64,000 nucleotides of DNA from Hyphomonadaceae bacterium (GCA_016791385.1 JAEUMR010000085.1:1-64000), one strand, 5' to 3'. Positions 34,639 to 44,172 are shown, counted from the stretch's first letter. Notes: a model not told the origin generated them from the letters alone. Translations and numbers: made by a program.

Positions 34639-35828
34639 TACGAGAACACCTCGAACAGGCCCGCCGCGCCCATGCCGCCACCGATGCACATGGTGACGAC
34701 AGCGTACTTGGCCTTGCGGCGGCGCCCTTCCATCAGCACGTGGCCGGCCAGGCGCGCGCCAGTCATGCCGAACGGGTGGCCGATGGCGATCGAGCCGCCA
34801 TTGACGTTGTACTTTTCCGGATCGATGCCGAGCTTGTCGCGGCTGTAGAGACACTGCGAAGCGAACGCTTCGTTGAGCTCCCAAAGGTCGATGTCGTCGA
34901 CCTTGAGGCCCTGGCGCTGCAGCAGCCGCGGCACGGCGAACACCGGGCCAATGCCCATTTCGTCCGGCTCGCAGCCGGCGACGGCGAAGCCCTTGAACAA
35001 GCCCAGCGGCTCAAGCCCGCGCTTTTCCGCTTCCTTTTCGTCCATCAGCACCACAGCCGCGGCGCCATCCGAGAGCTGGCTGGCATTGCCGGCGGTGACG
35101 AAATTGCCGGGGCCGCGCACCGGCTCGAGCTTGGCGAGACCTTCGAGCGTGGTGTCGGCGCGATTGCACTCGTCCTTCGTCACCACGTAATCGACCAGGC
35201 TCTCTTCCTTGGTCTCCTTGTTGACGACCTTCATCTTGGTCGCCATCGGCACGATCTCGTCCTTGAAGATGCCGCTTGCCTGCGCCGCGGCGATGCGTTG
35301 CTGCGAGCGCAGCGAATATTCGTCCTGATATTCGCGGCTCACATTGTAACGCTTGGCGACGATGTCGGCGGTTTCGATCATCGTCATCCAAAGCTCGGGC
35401 TTGGTTTTCATAAGCTGCTCTTCGGTGAAGTGATGGCGGTTCATGTGCCCGCTCATCTGCACCAGAGAGATGGATTCCACGCCCCCGCCGATGGCGGCCT
35501 TGGCGCCCTCATTGGTGATGTAGTGCGAAGCCTGCGCGATCGCCTGCAGGCCCGAGGAGCAGAAACGGTTGACCGTCGTGCCCGAGGTGGTCACCGGCAG
35601 ACCGGCCCAGATCAGCGCTTGACGCGCCACGTTGTGGCCGGTCGCCCCTTCCGGGCCGCCGCAGCCGATCACGACGTCTTCGATCTCCTCCGGCGCGATC
35701 TTCGCGCGCTGCACCGCGTGTTTGATCGCGTGGCCCGCCATCGCCGCGCCGTGGGTGTTGTTGAAGCCGCCGCGGCCAGACTTGGCCAGACCGGTGCGAG
35801 CGTAAGAGACGATGACTGCGCGACCCAT
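34638..35828 (-). CDS. Acetyl-CoA acetyltransferase / 3-ketoacyl-CoA thiolase
   Basis: A 396 aa thiolase. The nucleophile is C90 in [11 protein letters not shown]. The His of [19 protein letters not shown] and the Cys of [13 protein letters not shown] complete the active site. It cleaves beta-ketoacyl-CoA or condenses acetyl-CoA. A second thiolase is at 50.5 kb, so chain-length specialisation is possible. The lipoprotein gene follows with a one-base overlap. Confidence 0.95.
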   Translation of the reverse strand: MGRAVIVSYARTGLAKSGRGGFNNTHGAAMAGHAIKHAVQRAKIAPEEIEDVVIGCGGPEGATGHNVARQALIWAGLPVTTSGTTVNRFCSSGLQAIAQASHYITNEGAKAAIGGGVESISLVQMSGHMNRHHFTEEQLMKTKPELWMTMIETADIVAKRYNVSREYQDEYSLRSQQRIAAAQASGIFKDEIVPMATKMKVVNKETKEESLVDYVVTKDECNRADTTLEGLAKLEPVRGPGNFVTAGNASQLSDGAAAVVLMDEKEAEKRGLEPLGLFKGFAVAGCEPDEMGIGPVFAVPRLLQRQGLKVDDIDLWELNEAFASQCLYSRDKLGIDPEKYNVNGGSIAIGHPFGMTGARLAGHVLMEGRRRKAKYAVVTMCIGGGMGAAGLFEVFS

Positions 35829-35919
35829 TCCAATTCCTCCAAAAGTGCGCGCACCCTAGTGGCGCAAGCGCGCACGCGAAAGCGCATCTCGCGGCGTCAA
35901 TGACATCACGCCCGTGCTG

Positions 35920-37044
35920 TCAGGAGATCGCCTGGTTGTTGACGAGCCCGCCGCCGGGCGGCGCATCAGCAGGCGCTGCAGGCGCAGCTGCGGGCGGCTG
36001 ACCGCCGCCCTGGGTGAAGATGCCCTTGCCGCGCTCCTGGATCCATTTGGCGATGTCCTCCGACATCACGCCCGCGACGATGCCGACCAGCGACACCGTG
36101 AACGGGTTGAGCATCGAGGACGTCGTCGCCTGCTGCACGCCAGAGCTGAGCGAGAAGCCGGCGATGGCGGCGTTGGCCAGCACATAGAATGCCAGCGCCG
36201 CGCACATGCCGAAGACAAGCCGCACCACGATCTCCGCCATCGTCACCGGGAGGGGGCGGTTGAGGTATGCTGGGAAGAGATAGAGCAGCGAGCCAAGCGC
36301 ACCCATCAGCAGCACAAGACTGGTCGACAACAGCGACGGGTGGCCTTGCGCGAGGAACGCGCTGACGCCCATCGGGCTCATGCTGCGCAGTGCTTCCGCT
36401 TCGCCGCTGACGCGGTCGAACTGATCCGAGTTTGGCACGATCGCTGCTTCCAGCGCAAAGATGCGGCGATTGGCTTCCGCCACTTGGCCGTTGACCAGGC
36501 GCTGGCGCGCCACCAGGGCGCTGCGTTCGCCGTCATGTTCGTCGATCGCCTGCTCTTGCTCGGTGAGCTGCTGCACTTGCGCACGCAATTGCGCCAGGCG
36601 CTGCTGATCCTGCGGCGAGAGCCCGCTGCGTGCGGCCAGCGAATTCACCCGCTGCGACAGAGCTTGCGCGCTGGTATCGGCGGCGGCGCTGGAAGCGGGC
36701 TGCAAATTGGCATTGCGCTCGATGTCGGCGATCTGGCCGACGATGGAGGCGCGCGCGTCATCGGCCGCCTGCGTCAGCGAACTGAGTTGGGTGTCGAGCG
36801 CTGCGAGCTGGGCGTTGAGGTCGATGAGTTCGCCGCGCGGCGCCGCTGTCTCGGTTTCGATCCGTTCGATCTGCGCGCTGGCGTTTTGCAGGTTCGCGAA
36901 CGAGATCAGCCCGCCTGTCTGCGGCGAGATCTGCTGTACGCCGAACTGGAAGTCGCGGGCGCTGAACACGAGCGCGCCCAGCGCCAGCACGATCACCATC
37001 GCCAGCGTCAGCACCGCACCCACCATGAACTTGTAGATGGTCAT
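35920..37044 (-). CDS. Coiled-coil membrane protein, hypothetical
   Basis: A 374 aa protein. It has one N-terminal membrane helix (about residues 8-28) and a long helical, Gln/Ala-rich coiled-coil region (about 50-230) with repeats such as LRAQVQQLTEQEQAIDEHDGE. Two or three membrane helices follow (about 238-310). The soluble tail is rich in Pro and Ala. I do not recognise the family. The topology suggests a periplasmic coiled coil held at both ends by the inner membrane. An AAGGGGA ribosome site supports ATG 37044. Confidence 0.75.
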   Translation of the reverse strand: MTIYKFMVGAVLTLAMVIVLALGALVFSARDFQFGVQQISPQTGGLISFANLQNASAQIERIETETAAPRGELIDLNAQLAALDTQLSSLTQAADDARASIVGQIADIERNANLQPASSAAADTSAQALSQRVNSLAARSGLSPQDQQRLAQLRAQVQQLTEQEQAIDEHDGERSALVARQRLVNGQVAEANRRIFALEAAIVPNSDQFDRVSGEAEALRSMSPMGVSAFLAQGHPSLLSTSLVLLMGALGSLLYLFPAYLNRPLPVTMAEIVVRLVFGMCAALAFYVLANAAIAGFSLSSGVQQATTSSMLNPFTVSLVGIVAGVMSEDIAKWIQERGKGIFTQGGGQPPAAAPAAPADAPPGGGLVNNQAIS

Positions 37045-37287
37045 CGCGCCTATCCCCTTGGCCGCCTTCCCTCACGGCGACAGCTTCCTCCATTTGCCCC
37101 CAAGCCCTGGGCCAGGGCGAGTGGGTATTTGCGAATTTTAACCATTCGGACCGCTCACGCGGTCGTGAATGAAAGACGCGTGAATATTTTCGGTTTCGTT
37201 CAATTTTCTCTTGTCAGCCCTCAGCGCCTGGGGCAAGGTCCGGCCGCGCTCCTCCCAAACGGCGCGACCACCCAGGAGTTTTTCTGC

Positions 37288-37611
37288 ATGTCCGCAGTCC
37301 GCACCCTCGTCTTCGCCGCCCTGGCCAGCGTCAGCTTCGCCGGCTCGGCTTTTGCCGGCGACACCGTCTTCACCGCGAAGCTGGAAAGCCCGCTCGCCGC
37401 CCCGGCGCGCGTGATCACGCTCAACACGGTTTGGAATTGCGAAGGCGATACCTGCCGCGCCCGTCCTAACCACGCCTCGACCGTCCGCGCCTGCCGCCAA
37501 TTCGCGCACGAAGTCGGCGCGCGCGTGGTCGCCTACGGCCCGGAAGGCGCCCAGCTCAGCGCCGACGAAATCGCGCGCTGCAACGGCGAAACCCAACAAG
37601 CGCGCAACTAA
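37288..37611 (+). CDS. CC_3452-family secreted protein
   Basis: A 107 aa protein with a signal peptide (cleavage near SAFAG-DT) and the pattern LESPLAAPARVITLNTVWNCEGDTCRARP...TVRACRQFAHEVGARVVAYG...LSADEIARCNG. I recall this as the CC_3452 family common in Caulobacterales and sphingomonads. Four Cys suggest two disulfides. The function is unknown. AGGAG precedes the ATG, and a two-way terminator follows. Confidence 0.8.
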   Translation: MSAVRTLVFAALASVSFAGSAFAGDTVFTAKLESPLAAPARVITLNTVWNCEGDTCRARPNHASTVRACRQFAHEVGARVVAYGPEGAQLSADEIARCNGETQQARN

Positions 37612-37633
37612 GCGCTCGATCCATTCTGATCGG

Positions 37634-37667
37634 AAAAGCCGCTGGCGCGCTCGCGCTGGCGGCTTTT
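37634..37667. terminator. Bidirectional Rho-independent terminator
   Basis: AAAAGCCGC (37634-37642) pairs with GCGGCTTTT (37659-37667), with a GC-rich inner loop that can also pair. A-run and T-run on the two sides serve both strands. It sits between the convergent CC_3452-family gene and the lipoprotein gene. Confidence 0.8.
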
Positions 37668-37671
37668 GCTT

Positions 37672-38154
37672 TCAGGAGCGGTAGCGCCCGCGCAATGGCG
37701 CCGCCCAAGGATGAGCGCCGCAGGGCTCCAGCGTCATCAAGCTGACGGCAGGATCGCCGACAAGGCGCATGTGCGCAGCGCCGGTGCGGCCATCGACCAT
37801 CGAGTGCGTCACTGGCGCGATGCCGCCCTCGCCCTGTCGCGCCAGCACCAAGACACCGTGCGAGCCAACCACGCGTGCGCCGCCGGCCACCTGCGGCAGG
37901 TCATAGACGATGCGGACACGAAACGTCTCGCCATCGCTTTCCAGCGCATAGCGCGGATTGGCGAACAGGATCTCGGACTCGTTCTCGTACACCGCCCGGA
38001 TCGCATCGGCGTCGAAGCGCACGCCCACGCCTGCCGCGCAGGCGGCGGGGCCCGCGCTCCAGAGGCCCGACAATTGGTTAGGCGCGCCACGGCCGGCGCA
38101 GCCAGCGAGCGTGAAAAGCAAGGCTAGAACAACGAGCGGCGCCGCGCGGGCCAT
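37672..38154 (-). CDS. Lipoprotein, hypothetical
   Basis: A 160 aa lipoprotein: MARAAPLVVLALLFT, lipobox LAGC, then a compact domain with two further Cys (AACAAG and EPCGAH). No family is recognised. The start at 38154 is chosen from the lipoprotein signal; the 80 codons open upstream are not typical coding sequence. It is divergent from the ExoD-like gene, with 102 bp between them. Confidence 0.75.
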   Translation of the reverse strand: MARAAPLVVLALLFTLAGCAGRGAPNQLSGLWSAGPAACAAGVGVRFDADAIRAVYENESEILFANPRYALESDGETFRVRIVYDLPQVAGGARVVGSHGVLVLARQGEGGIAPVTHSMVDGRTGAAHMRLVGDPAVSLMTLEPCGAHPWAAPLRGRYRS

Positions 38155-38256
38155 TGCACGGGAGCTACGCTGCACCGGTTGACGAGGTCTGAACGTCGCT
38201 CCCGCTCTGGTCAAAACCGCGCGGGCGCCCCATGTGACTTCACACACAACCTCCCA

Positions 38257-38907
38257 ATGGAAACGACCGCTCCTCCTGCCGAAGCCGCCGGCGACACTGC
38301 TTCGGCGGTGCTCGACGATCTGGTCGACGCCTATCCGCATGACACGCTTGTAACAGTCGGCGATCTGCTCGACCGTTTGGACTCGCGCGCGCACGGGGTG
38401 CTGCTGCTGGTGCTGGCGCTGCCGATGTGCATCCCGAACGTGCCCGGCATCTCGACCATTTTCGGCCTGCTGATGATGGCCCCGGCGGTTCAGCTGGTGC
38501 TCGGTTCACGCCGACTTTGGCTGCCGCAGCGGGTGCGGACGATGAATGTCGATTTCGGCGCTCTGCGACGGGCGCTGCAGGTGGCGACGCCGCCCTTGAA
38601 GCGGATCGAATATCTGATCAAGCCGCGCCTTTCAGCGCTGACCCGCTTTCCAGTGACAATCGTGATCGGCTTGCAGACGCTGCTGATGGCGATCATTCTG
38701 ATCCTGCCGATCCCGTTCGCGAACTGGCCGCCCGGCATGACCGTGGCGATGACCGCGCTCGCGCTGCTGCAGCGCGACGGCGCGCTGATGCTGCTGACGA
38801 TCCCCGCCGCGATCGCTTCGGTTGGCTCAGTTTATCTCGGCGCGCGCGTCGGCTTCGCTTTGCTTGATCAAGCGCTTCAATGGCTCTCAACGCTGTTCGG
38901 CGGCTGA
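38257..38907 (+). CDS. ExoD-family membrane protein
   Basis: A 216 aa inner-membrane protein matching ExoD: TLVTVGDLLDRLDSRAHGVLLLVLALPMCIPNVPGISTIFGLLMMAPAVQLV and RRALQVATPPLKRIEYLIKPRL, followed by three to four C-terminal helices. ExoD affects exopolysaccharide production and alkali tolerance in rhizobia. The precise role here is unknown. It is convergent with the next lipoprotein gene. Confidence 0.88.
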   Translation: METTAPPAEAAGDTASAVLDDLVDAYPHDTLVTVGDLLDRLDSRAHGVLLLVLALPMCIPNVPGISTIFGLLMMAPAVQLVLGSRRLWLPQRVRTMNVDFGALRRALQVATPPLKRIEYLIKPRLSALTRFPVTIVIGLQTLLMAIILILPIPFANWPPGMTVAMTALALLQRDGALMLLTIPAAIASVGSVYLGARVGFALLDQALQWLSTLFGG

Positions 38908-38908
38908 G

Positions 38909-39778
38909 CTAGCAGGAGCGGCGCACCAGCCAGCCGAGTTGTTCGCCCGAACGCGACACCGCCGGCTCCACGCTCCGGCACTGTCCGGCTGAAGGCTGCG
39001 CGCCCGGCACGAATTCCGGATCGCCTTCACCCGGCCGGCGGTCGACATCCGACAGCGTTTCATAAACGCTGATCTGGCCGTCCGTGGTGATACATTCATG
39101 GCGCGCGCCGTTGGCTTCGCGCACACGCACGCTGTATTCGCTTTCGTTGAGCGCTGTCGCGTAGGTGACCCGCGCCGGACGCGAGGTGGCGCGCGCTAGG
39201 CACGTCGTGATCGCGGGCATCAGCTCCGGCAACACCGACGCCCAGGTCGGCCGCTCGCCCTCTTCGATGCCGCGCCGCGCGCACCCTTGGTAAGACACGC
39301 CCTCGTAAATGACGTTCGCCGTGTAGGGCAGTTCGATGCCGCTGGCGGTGCAGGCTTGCGCCATGATCGTGACCGTCACCGCCCCCGCGGCCACGCGCAT
39401 GCCGCGCTGGTGGAATTCGCGCTCGCCGGGCACGCCGCCGTCCTCGCCGAGACCGGGACGGGTGAACTGCACATAGTCGTTGAGCAGCCGCAGCTCCCAA
39501 GCGCCTTCACCGGCGGCGGTATCGCCCGAGGCGCCCGCGTCGAGCCCGCCCGATGCCTGGAACTCGCCCTCATAGAGCGCGCGTTGTTCGGCCGAGGCCG
39601 GGCCGCCGAGGGCCGCCAGCTGTTCGGCCGCCAAAGCCGCTTCGCGTTCCTCATCGCTCGGCGCGCCGGCTTCCTCGGTGGAGGAGCCACCCTGGCGTTG
39701 GCACGCGCTGACGCCCAGAGCGCCGACCGTTAGTACGGCGCCCAGGCACATGGCGCGGAGCAAGGTCCGCATTGGCAT
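38909..39778 (-). CDS. Lipoprotein, hypothetical (COG3650-like)
   Basis: A 289 aa lipoprotein with lipobox VSAC and an Ala/Glu-rich linker. Two similar modules follow: one around TVTIMAQACTASGIELPYTANVIYEGVSYQGCARRG and a second part with ARHECITTDG...AGQCRSVEPAVSRSGEQLGWLVRRSC. The first resembles the COG3650-type envelope domain. Multiple Cys suggest disulfides. It is divergent from the dcm gene, with 53 bp between them. Confidence 0.75.
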   Translation of the reverse strand: MPMRTLLRAMCLGAVLTVGALGVSACQRQGGSSTEEAGAPSDEEREAALAAEQLAALGGPASAEQRALYEGEFQASGGLDAGASGDTAAGEGAWELRLLNDYVQFTRPGLGEDGGVPGEREFHQRGMRVAAGAVTVTIMAQACTASGIELPYTANVIYEGVSYQGCARRGIEEGERPTWASVLPELMPAITTCLARATSRPARVTYATALNESEYSVRVREANGARHECITTDGQISVYETLSDVDRRPGEGDPEFVPGAQPSAGQCRSVEPAVSRSGEQLGWLVRRSC

Positions 39779-39831
39779 CCCCCAGTCCCGCCGGCCGGTG
39801 GGCCAGCGCCTAATTGATATAGTATAGACCC

Positions 39832-40971
39832 ATGACCTGTGATTCCGGCGCCCCACTTTACGAGTTTTTCGCGGGCGGCGGGCTGGCCCGCCTCGGCCTC
39901 CAGCCAGACTTCAACTGCGTCTTCGCCAATGACATCGATGTCGCCAAAGCCAGCGCCTATCGCGCCGCTTTTGGCGCGCAAGAAATGCGCATTGGGGATA
40001 TCTGGGCGCTCAATCCGTGCGACCTCCCCGGACAGGCGGCGCTCGCTTGGGCGTCTTTCCCCTGCCAAGACCTGTCGCTGGCCGGCGCACGGCGCGGGCT
40101 TTCAGCGCCGCGCTCGGGTGCGTTCTGGGGCTTTCACGGCCTCATGGAAAAACTCGTCCATGAAAACCGCGCGCCTGACGTACTGGCGCTTGAGAACGTC
40201 ACTGGGCTGTTGAGTTCGCATGCGGGCGCCGATTTCACCGCGCTGCTGCACGCATTGGCCGATCTTGGCTATCGCGCCGGTGCGCTCGAAATCGACGCCG
40301 CTGCGTTCACGCCGCAATCGCGCCCGCGCCTGTTCATCATCGCCGCGCGCAATCCGCCTCCGCATCTGATGCATGCGGGGCCGATGGAACCGTTCCACAC
40401 CCCCGCGCTGCGCAACGTGGTGGCGCGCCTGCCGGAGCGTTTGCGCAAGAAATTCGTGTGGTGGCGCCTCGATGCGCCGCCCAAGCGCAACACGCGTCTT
40501 GCCGATCTGCTTGAAGACGACGCGAGCGTCACTTGGCGCAGCGAAGAGGAAACGGCGCGCCTCGTCGAACAGATGAGCCCGCTGCAACGGGCGCGGCTCG
40601 ATGCGCTTCGCGAGAGCGGGCGGCGCGAAGTGGGCGCCGTGTTCCGCCGCATCCGCATCGAGCATGGCGAGCGGGTGCAGCGGGCCGAAGCCCGTTTCGA
40701 CGGCCTCGCCGGCTGTCTGCGCACGCCGGCTGGCGGATCGAGCCGGCAGCTGCTGCTGTTCGTTGAAGGCGACAGCCTCCGCTCGCGCCTGCTTTCGCCG
40801 CGCGAGGCGGCGCGGCTGATGGGCGTGCCGGACGAGTATCCGCTGCCTGCGAGCCAAACCGCGGCGTTGCATTTGATCGGCGACGCGGTCTGCGCGCCGG
40901 TGGTGCGCTGGCTGTCGCACAATCTGCTGTCGCCGCTGGCGGGCGCGGCATCGGCGCGCAAGATCGCCTGA
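39832..40971 (+). CDS. dcm: DNA cytosine-5 methyltransferase
   Basis: A 379 aa C5 methyltransferase. Motif I is FFAGGGLARLGL (SAM), motif IV is SFPCQDLSLAG with catalytic C78, motif VI is ALENVTG (E120) and motif VIII is QSRPRLFII. The target-recognition region follows residue about 180. Motif IX/X-like LSPREAARLMGVPDEYPL and GDAVCAPV close the fold. The target sequence cannot be read. vsr overlaps by one base. No restriction endonuclease gene is nearby, so it appears to be an orphan methyltransferase. Confidence 0.93.
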   Translation: MTCDSGAPLYEFFAGGGLARLGLQPDFNCVFANDIDVAKASAYRAAFGAQEMRIGDIWALNPCDLPGQAALAWASFPCQDLSLAGARRGLSAPRSGAFWGFHGLMEKLVHENRAPDVLALENVTGLLSSHAGADFTALLHALADLGYRAGALEIDAAAFTPQSRPRLFIIAARNPPPHLMHAGPMEPFHTPALRNVVARLPERLRKKFVWWRLDAPPKRNTRLADLLEDDASVTWRSEEETARLVEQMSPLQRARLDALRESGRREVGAVFRRIRIEHGERVQRAEARFDGLAGCLRTPAGGSSRQLLLFVEGDSLRSRLLSPREAARLMGVPDEYPLPASQTAALHLIGDAVCAPVVRWLSHNLLSPLAGAASARKIA

Positions 40972-41390
40972 TGCGAACCGACGTTTTCGACGCGGCCAAG
41001 CGCTCGGCGGTGATGCGCGCGGTCAAATCGAGCGACACCGCGCCCGAGCGCGCGGTGCGCGCAGCGGTGCGCGCACTCGGCTATGGGCGGCGCTACCGCC
41101 TCAATGGCGCCGGCCTGCCGGGCAAGCCGGATTTAGTGTTCCGCGCGCTCGGCAAAGCCGTGTTCGTGCATGGCTGCTTCTGGCACGGCCACGATTGCGC
41201 GCGCGGGGCGCGCATGCCGAAGCAGAACGCCGAATACTGGCGCGCCAAGATCGCCCGCAATGTCGCCCGCGACGGCGCCGCGCTGAAGGCGCTGCGCGCC
41301 GATGGCTGGCGCACGCTGGTGGTGTGGGAGTGCGAGACCCGCAACGCCGCCGCACTGTCGCGCAAGCTGGATTCGTTCCTGAAGCCCTAA
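40971..41390 (+). CDS. vsr: Very short patch repair endonuclease
   Basis: A 139 aa Vsr protein that nicks T:G mismatches left by deamination of 5-methylcytosine at Dcm sites. Motifs: RSAVMRAVKSSDTAPERAVR, GKPDLVF with catalytic Asp, FVHGCFWHGHDC (zinc/His) and KIARNVARDGAALKALRADGWRTLVVWECE. It is coupled to dcm by a one-base overlap, the normal functional pair. Confidence 0.95.
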   Translation: MRTDVFDAAKRSAVMRAVKSSDTAPERAVRAAVRALGYGRRYRLNGAGLPGKPDLVFRALGKAVFVHGCFWHGHDCARGARMPKQNAEYWRAKIARNVARDGAALKALRADGWRTLVVWECETRNAAALSRKLDSFLKP

Positions 41391-42811
41391 GCCGCGTTGC
41401 GCGGCGCAGCGGCAAGCACCGGCGCGTCGAGCAGCAGTGAAAACACCGAGCCTTCGCCGAGTTCGCTCTTGGCATGCAATTGGCCGCCCATCAGCCGCGC
41501 CAGGCGCAGGCAGATGGAAAGCCCAAGGCCGGGCCCTTCGCCTCGCGCCGTCACCCGTTCGCGCCCGAACAGGATGGCGAGCTTGGAGCGCGACATGCCC
41601 GCACCGGTATCGGCGACGCTGAAGGTGAGCCGCGCATGGTGTTCGCGCTCGCTGCGCTGCGCATGCAGCGAGACGCGCACGCCGCCATGGGTTGTGTAGC
41701 GCACCGCGTTGGCCAGCAGGTTGAACATCACTTGCCGCACGCGGCGCGCATCAATGCTGACGCTGCCGGGCGCGTCGGGCGCGATATCGAGGAAGAGCTC
41801 CAGGTGCTTGTCCTGCGCGGCGACGCGGAACGCCGCGACGACGCTGCGCAGCAAGTCGCGCGGATCGCACGGACCGGGCTCGATTGGCAGCTTGCCGTTC
41901 TCGAGACGATCGAGGTCTGAGAGATCGTCCAGCACCAGCTTCAGCACTTCGCCCGCCTGCGCCAGCGTGGCGATGTGCGCACGCGCCTGCGGCGAGGTGG
42001 CGGCGCGGCGCAGATGCTCGGCGGCCCCCGCAAGCGCGGCCATCGGCGTGCGCAGCTCATCGTTCATGCGCTTGATCATGTCCGACTTCGCCGCAGCCGC
42101 CGCCGCCGCCGCCTGCCGCTCGCGCAATACGGCCGCTTCGGCCTGCGCTTGCGCCACATCGGAGGCGAGCAGGCTGCGCCAGAGATTGACGCCGAACGCC
42201 AGCAGCAACAGCCCGCCGATCAAGGGCACGAGATCGAGAACGTTGGCGGCGCCGTTGAGAAAATACTCGGCAATGGGCAGGCCAAGCAGGAAGACTACCG
42301 TGCAGCCTGCGCCTGCGATCGCAAGCGGGCTTGAATAGCGCAGCGTCGCAGCCGCGTTGGCCAGGCCGCCGCAGAGATAGATCACCGCCAGCGTCTCACC
42401 GGGGACATAGGGCGAAAACCACAGCAACACGGCGAGGATGTTGCCATAGGCGCTCTGGAAGACGGTCCAGGCGACAAGAACGTGCAGCGAGCGGGGCGGC
42501 TGTCCGGCCGCGCAGCGCTCCGCCAGGCGGCGGAAAATCTCGCGATCGGCAACGATGACGACGGCGAAGCCCAACAGCCAATAGAGCGCGCTGGTTGCCC
42601 CCGTGATCGAGGTCGCGACCAGAGCTGACACCACGCAAGCGGCGCCGCGCACGAGGAAATTGGCCGCGCGCGCCTGACCGACCGCGATCAGGCCACGCAC
42701 GCGCCGTCCCTCTTCAGGCCCCGCCAGTGACGAACTCAGCTCCACAACTCCCAGTTTGGCCAAACCTCCCTGAAGCTTGGTTAAGAGCGCGTCATCTGCC
42801 GCGCGTCGCAT
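41387..42811 (-). CDS. Sensor histidine kinase-like protein lacking the phospho-acceptor His
   Basis: A 474 aa protein from ATG 42811. Six or so membrane helices (about residues 55-215) lead to a short coiled coil and a HisKA-like segment. Its core reads MNDELRTPMAAL: where canonical kinases have His the codon is GAT, Asp251. The ATPase domain looks complete: NLLANAVRYT (N box), VADTGAGM (G1) and GPGLGLSI (G2). It may be a pseudokinase, a phosphatase or a partner of another kinase. The GTG/ATG upstream at 42865 is a less likely start. Confidence 0.85.
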   Translation of the reverse strand: MRRAADDALLTKLQGGLAKLGVVELSSSLAGPEEGRRVRGLIAVGQARAANFLVRGAACVVSALVATSITGATSALYWLLGFAVVIVADREIFRRLAERCAAGQPPRSLHVLVAWTVFQSAYGNILAVLLWFSPYVPGETLAVIYLCGGLANAAATLRYSSPLAIAGAGCTVVFLLGLPIAEYFLNGAANVLDLVPLIGGLLLLAFGVNLWRSLLASDVAQAQAEAAVLRERQAAAAAAAAKSDMIKRMNDELRTPMAALAGAAEHLRRAATSPQARAHIATLAQAGEVLKLVLDDLSDLDRLENGKLPIEPGPCDPRDLLRSVVAAFRVAAQDKHLELFLDIAPDAPGSVSIDARRVRQVMFNLLANAVRYTTHGGVRVSLHAQRSEREHHARLTFSVADTGAGMSRSKLAILFGRERVTARGEGPGLGLSICLRLARLMGGQLHAKSELGEGSVFSLLLDAPVLAAAPRNAA

Positions 42812-42867
42812 CCGCCTTGACGGGGAATGCCGGCCACGCCTCAACCTGCCCCTGCGGGAGGACATTA

Positions 42868-43407
42868 ATGAGAGCTTTATTCCTCGCAGCGGCGCTGGCG
42901 CTCATGGCCTGGGCCACACCGGCGCGGGCTGACGTACAATCGGCGTCGGCGAGCGCCTTCACGATCACCGCGGAGGCCGATGTCGCGGCCACGCCGGAGC
43001 AGACCTACCGCGCGCTCACGCACGTGAACCGCTGGTGGAACGGCGCGCACACGTATTCGGGCGACGCCAGGCGTCTTTCGCTCGATCCGCGCGCAGGCGG
43101 TTGCTGGTGCGAGCGCTGGGCCGGCGGCTCGGTCGAGCACATGCGAGTCGTCCTCAATATGGAGCACGAGGGCGTGCGCACGCTGCGGCTGGCGGGCGGG
43201 CTTGGCCCCCTGCAGCAGATGGGCGTGAACGCGGTGTTGACCTTCACCGTTGCCCCGGCGCCCTCCGGGGCGAAAATCACCATGACCTATCGCGTGACAG
43301 GAGAGCCGGGCCTTGCGCTCGATCAGATCGCAGGCCCAGTAAATGGCGTTCTCATGGAACAGTTCGGCCGGCTCAGCCGCTATAGTGCGTCGGGATCGCC
43401 CGATTAG
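42868..43407 (+). CDS. Exported SRPBCC/START-like protein
   Basis: A 179 aa protein with a signal peptide (cleavage near ARA-DV) and an SRPBCC fold: ADVAATPEQTYRALTHVNRWWNGAHTYSGDARRLSLDPRAGGCWCERWAGG, then a beta-rich half. The family binds hydrophobic ligands. An exported member is less common; the periplasmic ligand is unknown. A GGGAGG ribosome site is six bases before ATG 42868. Confidence 0.85.
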   Translation: MRALFLAAALALMAWATPARADVQSASASAFTITAEADVAATPEQTYRALTHVNRWWNGAHTYSGDARRLSLDPRAGGCWCERWAGGSVEHMRVVLNMEHEGVRTLRLAGGLGPLQQMGVNAVLTFTVAPAPSGAKITMTYRVTGEPGLALDQIAGPVNGVLMEQFGRLSRYSASGSPD

Positions 43408-43494
43408 GTGTATTCGTTCAGCGCGCGCTCAGCTGGCGGGCGCCAAGTTTCACACTGATCGGGTGCGCCCGACCATTCCGATTTGGAGGGATTG

Positions 43495-44151
43495 ATGATC
43501 CGCAAATTTATGGCCGCGATGGCCGCCGTCATGTTCATGGTCGGCTGTACAACAGTCGACCCCGTGACCGGCGAGCGCGAGACCAATCGCACCGCCACCG
43601 GCGCCATTGTCGGCGCCATCGCCGGCGCCGCCGCCGGCACGCTCGCCGGCGGCGATGACCGCCGCAACGCCATGATCGGCGCCGGCATCGGCGCGCTCGC
43701 TGGCGCGGCGATCGGCAATTACATGGACCGCACCTATCTGAACTTGCGTGAGCGTCTGGCCGGCACCGGCGTCGGCGTCACGCGCGTGAGCCAGAGCCAG
43801 ATCCTGCTCAACTTCCCATCAGACCTGACGTTCGATTTCGACCGCGACAACGTCAAAGGCCAGTTCGTGCCAACGCTGCGCGATGTCGGCAACGTGCTGC
43901 GCGAGTACGACCAGACCACGGTTGACGTCTACGGCCACGCCGACTCGGTCGGCAGCGACGCTTACAACCAAGACCTGTCTGAGCGCCGCGCCATGAACGT
44001 CGCTTCGGTGCTGATGCAAGGCGGCGTGATCCGTCAACGCGTGGCGGTGCAGGGCTTCGGCGAAAGCCGCCCGATCGCCAGCAACGCCACCGACGACGGC
44101 CGCGCCCGCAACCGCCGCGTTGAAGTCTATATCAGCGCCTTCCAAGGCTGA
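43495..44151 (+). CDS. OmpA-family lipoprotein (YiaD-like)
   Basis: A 218 aa lipoprotein: lipobox MVGC, then a glycine-zipper region (GAIVGAIAGAAAGTLAGG...GAGIGALAGAAIGNYMD), then an OmpA/MotB peptidoglycan-binding domain (TFDFDRDNVKGQF, VDVYGHADSVGSDAYNQDLSERRAMNVASVL, GFGESRPIASNATDDGRARNRRVEVYI). It anchors the outer membrane to the wall. GGAGGG precedes ATG 43495. A strong terminator follows. Confidence 0.92.
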   Translation: MIRKFMAAMAAVMFMVGCTTVDPVTGERETNRTATGAIVGAIAGAAAGTLAGGDDRRNAMIGAGIGALAGAAIGNYMDRTYLNLRERLAGTGVGVTRVSQSQILLNFPSDLTFDFDRDNVKGQFVPTLRDVGNVLREYDQTTVDVYGHADSVGSDAYNQDLSERRAMNVASVLMQGGVIRQRVAVQGFGESRPIASNATDDGRARNRRVEVYISAFQG

Positions 44152-44172
44152 TCAGCCAGCCTGAACGCAAAG

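Noticed and set aside
39832..42811. Complete restriction-modification or phage-defence island around dcm-vsr
   Set aside because: No endonuclease, helicase or other defence genes on either side; neighbours are envelope and signalling genes.
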